Assembly: GCF_000003605.2 (NCBI RefSeq)
Contig: NW_003155743.1
Coordinates: forward strand, 182,758 to 207,353
From: Saccoglossus kowalevskii
Lineage: Eukaryota > Hemichordata > Enteropneusta > Harrimaniidae
Length of the DNA: 24,596 nucleotides
Direction of reading: 5' to 3'
The notes under the pieces were generated by a model, which saw only the letters and a program-made list of their open reading frames with translations, was not told the DNA's origin and did not search any database. Each line of letters starts with the position of its first letter. Position 1 is the first letter of the stretch. Of the stretch, positions 9,424-20,362 are shown piece after piece. A program made the translations under genes and the position numbers.

Positions 9424-9854
9424 GTTTGGCCATTTATGAATGAAATGTATATTTACGTACAAAATAAAACGAGTGAAACAATAAAGTATACATCTCTGAA
9501 AACAGTAACACATCACATCGGCTGTACGAAGTCTCATAATACCTATGGAACCGCGCATATTGATAGGCTATTTATTGTCCCTTGAAAACGTTTGACGCAC
9601 GAAACTGAAAGCAACAAGAACAGTAGTCAATATTTCACCCCCGGATTTCACCTTCCCCGCAATCAATTCCTACTCACTTCATCGATATTTAGCAGCATTG
9701 TTGAAGGTTCGTGAGTGGAAAATAACAAAATATACGATTCTGGCCATTACTTTACACCCTGACCATTTTAGCAATATGGATGAACCATAAAGTATGCAGT
9801 TCGGTCAATTGTTATCTTTTTGCTATGGCAGGTACTAATCTTTTATTTTTACAG

Positions 9855-10391
9855 GAAGTTTTTACTCTTTCCGTCCTTTTTGGTTATTAGTCGTACAATT
9901 CTTTTTGTATTTGAATACAGCGCTGTGATTTTCCACGCTGCTTGCAACGCCAGTATCTGGTTCGGAGCCGCTTTCGCTTTCACAGTCGACACATTGTCAT
10001 CTGTTACCCACTCCGCCGACGTCATTTGATGACCACTGGCCGATCAAGGCGCGTCATACTAATTGTTACATTGTCGTGTTTGCTTTTCGCCCTTCCATAC
10101 TACTTTCACTCTGAAAACATCTCATTTGAATACACTATAGACGAGGGAACGGTTGCGTCGTACGATGCATGCGTTGAACGGCAATTTGAATTCGGCGGAA
10201 GGTTATTCGAGAAAGTATTAAGATGGAGTCGAACATCGCTGATAGTTGTGACTAAGTTGTCCTATATGTCATCATAGTTTCTCTCAATTCAATCGTCGTG
10301 AGAATTCGAGTGATGGTCGCTGTATTTGTCACTTTTATCCTCCTATGGTCGACGAAGCTATGTATTTTGTTTTACCACTCAAAAGTCAAAA
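9855..10391 (+). pseudogene. Class A GPCR remnant, TM3 to TM6 (FMRFamide-receptor-like)
   Basis: A good acceptor (TTTTATTTTTACAG) opens a region that reads as a peptide GPCR in successive frames. TM3 is HAACNASIWFGAAFAFTVD; RHIVICYPL follows in the next frame, which is the DRY region. TM4 is VILIVTLSCLLFALPYYF. ECL2 has an NIS glycosylation site and a Cys (YDACVERQ). In a third frame come TM5 (VVLYVIIVSLNSIVVRIRV) and TM6 (VMVAVFVTFILLW). There are at least two frameshifts: one near 9989, which removes the Arg of the DRY motif, and one near 10255. Usual TM4 Trp and TM6 Pro are also missing. The exon ends at a donor (A then GTAAGC) in phase 1. TM1-TM2 were not found. It is most likely a host-gene pseudogene; sequencing or assembly error at both shifts is the alternative. 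Confidence 0.7.
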
Positions 10392-10403
10392 GTAAGCACG
10401 TAT

Positions 10404-10429
10404 GATAGATAGATAGATAGATATAGATA
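10404..10429. repeat. GATA microsatellite
   Basis: About five GATA units followed by a broken one, just inside the intron that follows the TM6 exon. Confidence 0.9.
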
Positions 10430-11342
10430 AACGATTTATTATAACCGTGTAGAAAATGTTACATTTCTAATTTGGTGTTTAAAATGTAATAAAGTTGATA
10501 ATGAATAACTAAAAAAGTAAGTAAGCGAAAATTGAGTAAATAAAAGTAAAATAAGTGTGACCGAGTGTATTTTTTTTGTTCATTTACTGTTACTCAAGTA
10601 CACGTACAGGGTTATAATAGTGTCTTTATGTTTTTATTGTAAAATATATTTAAATTGTTTTTCTTTATCCAAATTCAGGAAATTTGCATTTACACTGTTG
10701 ATAGTGTGAAACATTGTGTCTCTATATGTGTTTTGTTTTAGCTACAACACCGTTCTATGCCGACGTTTGCAGCTTTTCTAGTGATTCCAGCAAATTCAAT
10801 CTGATAGATAGGGTTACATGTCTTAACCATTATATACCATATAACCATATACTCAACCATTACCATATAACACAATGGTAAAAGGTTCAACAATCATCTT
10901 TTTCACAGAGTTTTGTTAACAACTGAGTTATAAAAGTATATAAAGTTGGCGCTGACGGCAATCTTGATTTTTCGGCAGAGAATCTCGGTCAGATCCCCCT
11001 ACACATTTTTCCTCCGAATACATTGCTGCTTTCTCACACTGGCAGACATACAGACAGATTTTGGTTCATGAAATAAACCACATGCATAACACTGGCTCTG
11101 CCTCTGCTTACAAGAATGTGCCTGATTGGCTACTCAACTCTAACACATAACAGTCAGACCAATAAGTGAGCGGTTGACAGTTTTTATTTCCGGCATATCA
11201 AAATCGGCCTTATATACGAGTATGCTCAGACTCAACTGGCAAAACGCCACTCGGACAAATTTAGAAGTGGTGTAAATAAGTGTTGGTGTTTGTAAGTTTT
11301 ATAGGCTACACACCACAATTAGAAGCAGGTTATTATAGTAAA
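10430..11342. other. Intron or intergenic AT-rich stretch
   Basis: Inside the GPCR intron. There is a small run of ACCATAT-type repeats near 10827-10878 and otherwise no gene, element or strong hairpin. Confidence 0.4.
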
Positions 11343-11668
11343 TCCTCGGGGGCGGAGCTACGTCACAGACGTTCCACGTTGCTAAGACGCGCATCACTGT
11401 ACCATGCATTTCTATGGGCTCTGTGCGCGCTGCTGTGGAACGCCGGTCGAGCCGGTGAAAATTCGAGAAAACAATACAAACTCAACTTTGAAGTAATCCC
11501 GAACAATCAAATTTATATATGTTACACACGTAGGGCTAATCTTGTTGCACTATTCAGAAGAGTCTCAACAATCACCCCAAAGTACCGTTTTCTGCGAGTT
11601 TTGGGCCTTTGTTTTCACCGCCGCGGGTTGCCAGGCGGTGAAAATGCCCGGATGTCCGCCCCCGAGGA
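11343..11668. mobile_element. MITE family B, copy 1 (GC-rich inverted ends)
   Basis: The element starts TCCTCGGGGGCGGA and ends with the exact inverse TCCGCCCCCGAGGA. It aligns almost base for base with the copy at 14896-15216. Near the right end TTTTCACCGCC and GGCGGTGAAAA form an inner hairpin. Flanks AGTAA and ACTAA may be a decayed 5-bp duplication. There is no transposase; open frames across it are by-products. It sits in the GPCR intron. Confidence 0.82.
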
Positions 11669-12077
11669 TACTAAACACACTTTTGCAAATGATGTTATGT
11701 TATATTCCAAATCTTTTGGTGATATCAGTATTGCAGAGAGTTAAACTTTGGATTGGAATTTCAGTGAGAACCAAATGGTTTTAAAAAATATCTACAATGA
11801 GTATTTAGCTGCGCAGATAAAAACAATGTGATTAATTCAGCTTCATTCTCATTCTCATCATTTTATTTTAAAATATTGGATACATGACTCATTACTGTAT
11901 ATGAAAAATAGCCATACTTTGCAATGTGTTACTTTGTTGTATGGGGATGTTTCAGTGTCACATGCCACTTTAATCGTCACGGTATTCGTCAAATACACAT
12001 CACCATTATACTATTATTATTTATGTTCACCCACATATCTTTGCAAAAGAAATTATACAGGCACATTTTTTTTCTAG
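11669..12077. other. Rest of the GPCR intron
   Basis: AT-rich, ending in the pyrimidine tract and acceptor at 12077. No gene or repeat recognised. Confidence 0.45.
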
Positions 12078-12343
12078 GTTTGGGATTAGAAGATGATGAT
12101 GACGTCACCGTGGTTATACAAGTTTCGGAATACATTAGCGTCATTTGTGAAAACATCAACTGTTCAATCAACTTCGTCTTGTTGCACGCCCTCAGTCACG
12201 GTAGTCGATATGGGGAATCAATAACGCGGACTCTCGTGCCGAAGTTCGCAGTCTGCTTCTTCGCAGAAATCAGGGACGTAGCGAAGCCTGAGAGCGCCCC
12301 CATTTACAGTTTCATATACGTGGTATACGTGGTCATACCTTAG
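12078..12343 (+). pseudogene. TM7 exon of the same GPCR remnant
   Basis: A strong acceptor (pyrimidine run, TTTCTAG) is followed by a frame that needs one base from the previous exon. The donor at 10391 supplies exactly that base (A plus GT gives Ser). The protein runs SLGLEDDDDVTVV (ECL3), then TM7 with EYISVICENINCSINFVLL, where NCSINF stands for the family's NSSxNF block at NPxxY, then SRYGESITR like the helix 8 start. The frame goes on to a stop at 12341, but the last 35 residues look unlike a receptor tail and may be read-through into non-coding DNA. The matching phase and order strongly support one gene with the TM3-TM6 exon, across a 1.7-kb intron. Confidence 0.65.
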
Positions 12344-12444
12344 AATGCTAGAAAAAATTAGTCCAAATATTGACGATATTATTTGCAACAAACTAATTTC
12401 TTTCATTTTGTATAAACTGAATATTTATACATTTTAATGGCAGT

Positions 12445-12613
12445 TTAAAGCGGAAGGGTCGCCATCTGCGCACGCGCGGGAATTGAGTTCCAAGGATGAT
12501 CATGATTACAACACGCGCTAAAAACGCAAAGACTCATGGATAGACGCTTGTTTGTAAACAATGACACGCTATGGCCATCTGACGCATGCGCAGGTGACGA
12601 CTCCCCGCTTTAA
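12445..12613. mobile_element. piggyBac-like MITE with TTAA ends
   Basis: TTAA (12445-12448) is followed by AGCGGAAGGGTCGCCATCTG, and CCGCT is followed by TTAA (12610-12613). The inverted ends match over about 28 bp with a few differences, including TGCGCAYGCG. TTAA duplication is the hallmark of piggyBac transposition. The 161-bp core has no coding capacity. Confidence 0.75.
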
Positions 12614-13679
12614 TCGAAAGTCAATCAATGAGCAAAGTGTGTAATGACGTTTTTTTAAAAATGTTCCAATGTTATTTCTTCGGCCAATTGAAACCTCTCG
12701 TTTCAGTGAAATTCATTCATTCATTGATTCTCTGGAAACGCATTAGTCCGAAACACGTTTTGGTCTACAAATGAATAAAACAAATCCTTAACACACAGGT
12801 TCGGGTGAAAACTAGATTGATTTCATTTGGGTATTATGGGAGGATACTATAAATACGTGAAAAATTGGTTGTATTCACCCGAAATGGCAAATCTCACAGT
12901 TTATTGCATGTAGTAATAATTATTAAATTCGGTTTTTACTGTATGGGTCAATAATGACAGGGAGACTTGTAGTTGCATTTTACAAAACAGTGGTACATTC
13001 GGTTTTCTTTTCTTGCTCTATTTTTTTTTTACTAGAAACGAGATTTAACTTTAAGGAAAGACTGTGTTATTAGTAATAGATACATGCGTAAATACAGCAG
13101 AATATAGAGTTATATCATACAAATATACAGGGTAGATATACTGGTAAATACTCATCAGGTGAAAGAATAAGTATAAAATTACAGCTCATACTGAATAGTA
13201 ACAAGTGTCGTGTAATTTAATTTACCAGTAAATCGGAAAATTTGTTTTCAACTAGTACATATATAATATGTTTGTAGAGCGTGTTACGTAATATTATTTT
13301 ATCCAGTTCCCTGGATTGTTTACAGTATGGATTTATTTTATGCTGTTGTTTACAAAATATATGGTATATAAGGTCACCAAAGTACTTACAGGTCGTTTCT
13401 ATGGTAACAGTTTCTTACCGTATATCAATAATTTGCTTGATTACATAAAGATACGTATACTTATGACAGTCAACAATTATTTGGGATATTCTGAGGATTA
13501 CTAATCATTTTTAGAAAATAATGCTTTCACGTAAATTGCTATGAAAATAGTTCCAAAACTGTTCATTTTTGCATCTTTTTCGCCTAAAAATATTTCATTA
13601 CATGGATAACAGTTTTAAAACGTTTATGACATATGTATCAATCAATAAATGTGTGACACTTTTGAAACAGAAGTTAATT
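12614..13679. other. Intergenic, nothing recognised
   Basis: AT-rich with scattered CpG. Short frames only, no shared repeat and no hairpin of note. Confidence 0.4.
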
Positions 13680-14049
13680 AATAGACCATTTTCCGTTCAC
13701 TGCGAGAATCACGCGTTATGCGTGAAATCGAACGTAAAAACAGGACAAACAAAGGTCATAGCGTCGTAGTGGCGTCAAACATAGCGTGGGATTCGACAAA
13801 CGCAAAAGTATTTCGGGGACATTTCCATGCTTAATAACGTGCTGTCCACATTTGATGATAGGCAATTTCGATTAAGTAAGGGTATTCGGAAGCAATATTC
13901 CTCTGTCGAAGATCGGCCGGTCAATGTAAGCTACGAAATAAAGAAATTCTAGTTCAAAATCAAATCGTTCGATTTTTGCGGGCAGACGTTCGACGCGCGT
14001 CTTTCATGTATCTTGCGAGATCTCGCAGTTGAACGGAAAATCACCTATT
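13680..14049. mobile_element. MITE family C, well preserved copy
   Basis: The left end AATAGACCATTTTCCGTTCA is mirrored at the right by TGAACGGAAAATCACCTATT. The inner CTGCGAGA and TCTCGCAG extend the inverted repeat to about 28 bp. It is 370 bp, CpG-rich and has no transposase. No clear target duplication was seen. The decayed partner is at 3161-3519. Confidence 0.75.
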
Positions 14050-14895
14050 GCATTGTACATGAGACGATGAGAATATCAATGGCAAAATAGTTTAATTAAC
14101 AAAATTGGGCGTGAAAAATATGCACGTTATAAAATTTATTTACAGAATTCGTCTGAGGTATTGTTCAAGTCAATATTTACAGTTTTTATTTGAGCAGATG
14201 TATACCTTTAAATATTCACTTTTTCGTTTGCCTTTTTCAAGGAAAAAGTTTGCTTTTATTGCACATGCCTTTGATATTTTTAGAAGTTTTGAATTTAGTT
14301 TAAAATTGTTCTCAGGTCGTACTTTTTATTAACTTTGGATTATTCATTCTCTATTGTATTTTCTTTTATTTAATGTATTAAATAAATATTCATACCATTA
14401 ATGCAAAGCGGATGTGACGTTTTAGTTCTTTCTTCAGTGCAGCCTGTTCTTAAGGCGTCAACGTCTATGTCGAGAGACAAGTACCGGCATCCAACTCAGA
14501 TATTGCGTACACTCGATTCTCATCTTTGAATATTCGATATAATGACGTAACATTAATTTTAAGAAAACACAGAGTGGATATCTTATGTGAACACACATTT
14601 GTTTCATCCTTATTAACGAGATTGTATGCCGTTCCCCGTTACACTCATCATTTGCATAGTTTTCCCCATTCATGTTCCATAAAATGGTGCTGATGTCATT
14701 TTAATCGTAACTTTACGTGTAATTTCGTGACATAAAAACGGCCAAGCACGCCCTCGCGCGGTAGTAGAAAGAAGAGTCCCATAGGGACTAATATAGCCTC
14801 TACTTATCTATTATAAGTAATAGAATGAACTCATTTTATGATTGGCAGACCATTGCAGGCTACGTCATTTGGTTGTCATGTAAAGCTTGTTGGTA
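14050..14895. other. Intergenic stretch
   Basis: No gene recognised. It contains the first copy of the short triad repeat at 14722-14767. Confidence 0.4.
14722..14767 (+). repeat. Short triad repeat, copy 1
   Basis: TTTCGTGACATA, then GCACGCCCTC and GCGCGGTAGTAG. Copies 2 and 3 follow in the same orientation within 1.1 kb. Confidence 0.5.
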
Positions 14896-15216
14896 TCCTC
14901 GGGGGCGGAGCTACGTCACGGACGTTCTACGTTGCTAAGACGCGCACCACTGTACCACGTATTTCTATGGGCTCTGTGCGCGCTGCTGTGGAGCCGGTGA
15001 AAACTCGAGAAAACAACACTAACTCAACTTTGAAGTAATCCTGAACAACCAAATTCATATATGTTACACACGTAGGGCTAATCTTGTTACACTGTTCAGG
15101 GCACTCTCAACAACCATCGCAAAGTACCGTTTTCTGTGAGTTTTTGGTCTTTGTTTTCACCACGAAGGTTGCCAGGCGGTAGAAAATGCCCGGATGTCCG
15201 CCCCCCCCCCCGAGGA
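14896..15216. mobile_element. MITE family B, copy 2
   Basis: This is the same element as at 11343-11668, with TCCTCGGGGGCGGA at the left and CCGAGGA at the right. It differs by scattered substitutions, a missing short segment after CTGCTGTGGA, and a ten-C run in the right end (about 15201-15210). The inner hairpin is weaker here. Confidence 0.8.
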
Positions 15217-15226
15217 TTGCATTTAA

Positions 15227-15274
15227 TTTCACGAATTATCTAGCCCGAGCACGCCCTCTCTAGCTCGGTAGCAG
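15227..15274 (+). repeat. Short triad repeat, copy 2
   Basis: TTTCACGAATTATCTAGCC, then GAGCACGCCCTC and CTCGGTAGCAG. It begins ten bases after the right end of MITE B copy 2. Confidence 0.5.
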
Positions 15275-16736
15275 AGTTAGATGTCCAACCAGGATTTAAA
15301 TTTCGTCACATTTCATCACATGTTCGGCATCGTCCGCTCACGTGATTTTGTGTCCATTCAACCTTTTTTCACGAAAAAAATGCATTTCGGGAGCACCCGG
15401 ACAATATGGATGGCATAAGCCGGAAATTCTTTTCTTTTCTTCGTACCTGTGTATTCTTATAGCTGTCTATCATATTTGTTAGCTAGTTGTCTTTTTGCTG
15501 TGCGTTGGTTGGCAAAGAAGGATACTGAAAATGACTTGCTTGCTCCTGGTACAGTGACCCACGAACTTATAAGTCATCTGCAAATTTGATGGCGTCAGTC
15601 AGCGAAGAGATGTTGCAATGTTCTGAGTGTTCTCACATCCATGATGTAATTTGGGCTTATTTCTGCTGCTCAAAGATGTATTTTCAATTTTTTTTGGTAT
15701 TTAATTGGACTTCTAAATTGGATTTAGCTTGCACATGACTGGCTATGCTTTTACCCGTGGTATTTTTTTAAAGTTCTTCGTGAAATATTTAGCCTGAGAA
15801 AGCCCTCACACGGTATTAGGGAGGGGAGGGGGCAGTTCAATAAAGATAAAAATAGCATCTCTTGAATTCATTACCCATGGTACATCACTGCAGAAGATAC
15901 TTGTAATGTGGATTTCCTGGTATACAGTTAAATAACTGTTTCAACATCAGGGAAAACAATATTTAAAAAAAATTACCAGCTCCCTCAAAATAAAAAAAAA
16001 TCACTTTATTTTTGCCCCTGTATTTTTATTTAAACAGCATTTTTTGTACATTTCAAGTCAACAATCTACTAAGTGTATGATTTAAAGTTATTGTGAGTTT
16101 AATCCACGAAACTATCCAAGCAGATAGCGCCCTCTACGTACTGCAAGAGTCATAATAGGAAAGTCTGGAAAGGCAATAAGCTACTACCCAAGATGCAACA
16201 CTCACACAAAGAATACTGATGCTTCTATATAAATTTATTTATTTATTTAATATAAAAGATGAAATCTTTACAAAAATATTCATGCTTCTTTATTTCACCA
16301 CAATAATGGTCTAATACTCTTCCATATTAGGAAACATTCCAAATCAAAACAAATAAACATTTTCTTCTAGGATGAACAAAAGTCGCAAAAAGATCCTTGT
16401 GATATTATAAAATTTAATTTCAGAGTGTTCATTGCACAGAAAGGTGAAGAAATATCAAGGTTTAAAAGACTTTCATCAATCAACTGATCAATAATCAATC
16501 AAGTTTGCCAATCAAAATTGTTTCATGTCAATTTTTTTCCATAAAGAACTTTTTTTGGGGGGGGCAAGAAGTTTCGTCTCATTATATAGTGTCATTCCAC
16601 GCTTCAGTGGAACAAGAACAAAAATCAACAATTCTCAGTCAACATTTAATGATAAACAACAACTTATTGTACAATACAAAAATATATAAAATAATAATCA
16701 TTGTTACGATTTGGGATTACACTGAGATATAAAAAG
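15275..16736. other. Intergenic, no gene seen
   Basis: Apart from triad copy 3, there are only short frames and T- or A-rich runs. CpG frequency falls from left to right as the minisatellites are approached. Confidence 0.4.
15777..15830 (+). repeat. Short triad repeat, copy 3
   Basis: TTCGTGAAATATTTAGCCTG, then AAAGCCCTC and ACACGGTATTAGG. It aligns with copies 1 and 2 with substitutions. Confidence 0.45.
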
Positions 16737-17485
16737 GGGCAAAGTTTAATAAAATACATGTTCAGATGATAATAAAAGATACGTTTTAGTGCACAGGATA
16801 ATAAAATACAGGTTTAGGGCAGAGGAAGATAAAATACAGGTTCAGGGGCAAAGGATAATAAAATACAGGTTCAGGGGCAAAGGATAATTAAATAGCGCTT
16901 TAGAAGTAAGGGATGATATAATACAGGTTCAGGGTAGAGGATAATAAAATATAGGTTCACGGGCAAAGGATAATAAAATACATCTTCAGGGACAAAGGAT
17001 AATTAAAATAAAGCTTCAGAAGCAAGGGATGATAAAATACAGGTTCAGGGTAGAGGACAATAAAATACAGGTTCACGGGCAAAGGATAATAAAATACATC
17101 TTCAGGGACAAAGGATAATTAAAATAAAGCTTCAGAAGCAAGGGATAATAAAATAAAGGTTCAGTGCAGAGGATAATAAAATACAGCTTCAGAAGCAAGG
17201 GATGATAAAATACAGGTTCAGGGTAGAGAATAATAAAATACAGGTTCACGGGCAAAAGATAATAAAATACATCTTCAGGGACAAAGGATAATTAAAATAA
17301 AGCTTCAGAAGCAAGGGATGATAAAATACAGGTTCAGGGGAGAGGATGATAAAATACAGGTTCAGGGGAGAAGATAATGAAATACAGTTTCAGAAGCAGA
17401 GAATAATGAAATACATTTTCAGGTTCAAAAGATAATAAAATAAATGTTCAAGGACAAACGATACAGGTTCAGGGTAGAGAAAGAT
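16737..17485. repeat. Minisatellite 1, 28-29 bp units with a four-unit higher-order repeat
   Basis: About 24 units of the type GATAATAAAATACAGGTTCA plus GGGCAAAG. Four variant types (ending GGGTAGAG, CGGGCAAAG, GGGACAAAG and AGAAGCAAG) recur in that order as blocks of about 116 bp at 16911-17026, 17027-17142 and 17199-17315, with two extra units between the second and third. The edge units are more degenerate. An open frame on the minus strand within it is a by-product of the repeat. Confidence 0.92.
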
Positions 17486-17697
17486 GAATTCACACTTTTA
17501 AAAGTTGGCATTATTTTTGAGATGCATCAAAATATCTCAGAGGAGAGTGGAAAATGAAATAACAAAACTAAACAGGAAAAATGATATTAAATTAAATTAA
17601 TATAATGAAACTATTGAAAACTATCCCTATAAAGGAAAAGAATTGAACTTCGTACACAAAATAATGAAATAATTTTGCTGTTCGCAAGTATTTTCTT

Positions 17698-18430
17698 GGC
17701 ATTATCAATGATTTCTGGGCATTATCAATGATTTCTGGGCATTATCAATGATTTCTTGGCATTATCAATGATTTCTGGGCATTATCAATGATTCCTGGGC
17801 ATTATCAATGATTTCTGGGCATTATCAATGATTTTATGGCATTATCAATGATTTCTGGGCATTATCAACATTTTCTGGGCATTATCAATGATTTCTTGGC
17901 ATTATCAATGATTTCAGGGCATTATCAAAGATTTCTGGGCATTATCAATGTTTTCTGGGCATTATCAATGATTTCTTGGCATTATCAATGATTTCTGGGC
18001 ATTATCAATGATTTTATGGCATTATCAATGATTTCTGGGCATTATCAAAGATTTCTGGGCATTATCAACATTTTCTGGGCATTATCAATGATTTCTTGGC
18101 ATTATCAATGATTTCTTGGCATTATCAATGATTTCTGGGCATTATCAATGATTTTATGGCATTATCAATGATTTCTGGGCATTATCAAAGATTTCTGGGC
18201 ATTATCAAAGATTTCTGGGCATTATCAACATTTTCTGGGCATTATCAATGATTTCTTGGCATTATCAATGATTTCAGGGCATCATCAAAGATTTCTGGGC
18301 ATTATCAATATTTTCTGGGCATTATCAATGATTTCTGGGCATTATCAATGAATCCTGGCATTATCAAAGATTTCTGGGCATTATCAATGATTTCTGGGCA
18401 TTATCAATGGTTTCTGGGCATTATCAATGT
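17698..18430. repeat. Minisatellite 2, 20-bp units with higher-order structure
   Basis: About 36 copies of ATTATCAATGATTTCTGGGC with variants (CTTGGC, TTATGGC, AAAGATT, AACATTT). The order of variants repeats: 17961-18080 reads types B-A-D-A-G-E, and 18101-18240 reads B-A-D-A-G-G-E. The first half shows a related B-A-C-A-D-A-E. One unit near 18341 is 19 bp. The period is not a multiple of three and no frame stays open. Confidence 0.95.
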
Positions 18431-20040
18431 GTTGAATGTTCAAAAGTGTTCAAATTAAAGCTATACTAAATACATGTGGTTGTGATGACCTCTGCCTTTT
18501 AATGTACATAAACTTACTGTTTTACAACCATAAAATTACTCTCTGTAGTAGATTTTCGTGTTGAATAAAATTATTATTATTATATACTTATGTAAACAAC
18601 AGAGGCATGTCTTTGCACAAAAATGTCATAATTTAGTAATCCATACAATAAATGCATTTTTTGTTTCATATGCACTTATAATTGAGTAAATATGGTAGTT
18701 TGAATGAAAGGTTGTGATCTGATGCTGACATTTTCAGAGCCAAAAATGAAAAACAAATGAACTGAAAAGCCAATCAGCAACAGGTTTACAGTTGAATGAT
18801 AGTTTTGATTTCAATTGCCCCAGGAACTGTTCTACATTCTGTGTCAAATGAGAGTGTGTATGCAAATGAAAGATTGGGATTTTTTTTACAATTTCGTAGG
18901 AATCTGTATTTTCCATTTTTTGGTCAAATTAAAGATGGTCGCCCGATATATTAAATATCATTAAAATAGTCACATTTACTCTATCATGATGTGATGCAAA
19001 TGAAAAAGCGATGTGATTTTAGTAAAATTAGTAAACATCACTGTCACATGACACTTAGGACACGACTCAAAGTACATTTGCATATGCAGCTCTCAGAAAT
19101 CAAAGATAACATTAAAAATTATAGAAAAATAAATAAAAACTTTTTTTCCATATTGCTAAGAATTGTTAGAAAATGCAAGTGATAAATCAATCATGCACAC
19201 ATTATAAGTAATAATAATCAACTCTCAGAAAAAATATTTACATCAACATGCATATCGACCAGAATTTTTTTAAATAATAAAAAAAAATCCAATTTTTGCA
19301 AAAAAATCAAATTAAAATAAAAAAAGTTTTTATGACAATTAAAAAACAGATTTTTGAATAAACGTTGACCAAGAAGTTTTTAATTTTTGTAAGCAAAAAA
19401 TAAAAACAGCTTTGAAAAGGGACATAAAAAATTCCCCTCTACAGATACCGGTATATATATATATAATATATAATCAAATGCTTCATTTCGCTGATAATAT
19501 ATCACAATTCAAAACGGCAATTTGTAATGTAATATATATCACAGATAATTTGCAAAAATTCATTATAAACGTGAGACACAACAAAAAGTCTTTCCATACC
19601 ATTTATTTTCTGCGTAATTTAAAAATTATCATTGCAAACAAAATATTTTATGTTCAAACTGTGATATATATATATTGTTTGCAAATGAGCATATTTTTAT
19701 AGATAATATGTTAAATTTATTATAAAATAGTTGCCATGGCAATTGTATCAACCCTCTACGACTTCAGTTTCAGATAGACATTAATTATATTTCCATGGAA
19801 ACTGGGTGTCCACATTTACAAAAAATTAACCTGTGCTTTCTCATGATCTCACTTATGGTTAGACAGCGCCCTCATACAACACATATTGTGGTAAAGCTAG
19901 TAAATGACCAGATTAAATGTAAATCTCACATAAATTAGCACCATGATTTTAAACGCCAAACAAAACCTTTCCTGATAATATTTGCAATTACATGCATAAT
20001 GTAAATATAATAAGTAAAGTCAGATTAGAGAATTTAAAAA
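18431..20040. other. AT-rich intergenic DNA
   Basis: Very AT-rich, with TA runs near 19448-19470 and 19660. Open frames here have the composition of random AT-rich DNA. This separates the minisatellites from the 3' end of the second gene. Confidence 0.45.
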
Positions 20041-20046
20041 TTTATT
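20041..20046 (-). promoter_or_regulatory. Candidate poly(A) signal of the second gene
   Basis: TTTATT on the plus strand is AATAAA on the minus strand, about 320 bases after the stop at 20363. In such AT-rich DNA the hexamer is common, so this is only a candidate. Confidence 0.3.
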
Positions 20047-20362
20047 TTGTTTTGCTTGACAAACATATTTCTTCCCAATACATTCAAGCTTTACTAAAAA
20101 TTCTACATGTGTAAGAAGTAATCTTTCTTTCAATTCCAATCCATTTTTAAAAACAGTTTTATATATATAGTATTTACCATCTTCAATTTAATGTAATTTA
20201 ATTACTTCATAAATTAAAGATGCTATGTTCATATTAAAGTCAACAAAAACAATCAGATGTCAAAAAGTACTAGAGGGATAGCTGACACCCCTACATGAAA
20301 TAGTAGAATAATCCACTAATTTGCATATTAGGCAATCTGCACCTGCACTCCTAAATCAGTGA

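Noticed and set aside
9980-10262. Reading the GPCR frame changes as very short introns
   Set aside because: No GT-AG pair fits the shifts, and sequence just before and after them stays aligned to neighbouring receptor blocks, so small deletions or sequencing errors fit better.
11280-11744. Plus-strand open frame of 154 codons
   Set aside because: Most of it is MITE family B read in one frame. The second copy of the element does not keep the same frame open over its length, so it is not a conserved protein.
17073-17255. Minus-strand open frame with repeated Tyr-Phe-Ile motifs
   Set aside because: It is a by-product of the 28-29 bp minisatellite and is not open across the rest of the array.
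17698-18430. CRISPR-like array
   Set aside because: Units are contiguous 20-bp tandem copies with no unique spacers, in a eukaryotic context. It is a minisatellite.
19412-19702. Plus-strand open frame of 96 codons
   Set aside because: Rich in Ile, Tyr, Asn and Lys, as random AT-rich DNA gives, and it crosses TA-repeat runs. No supporting signals.
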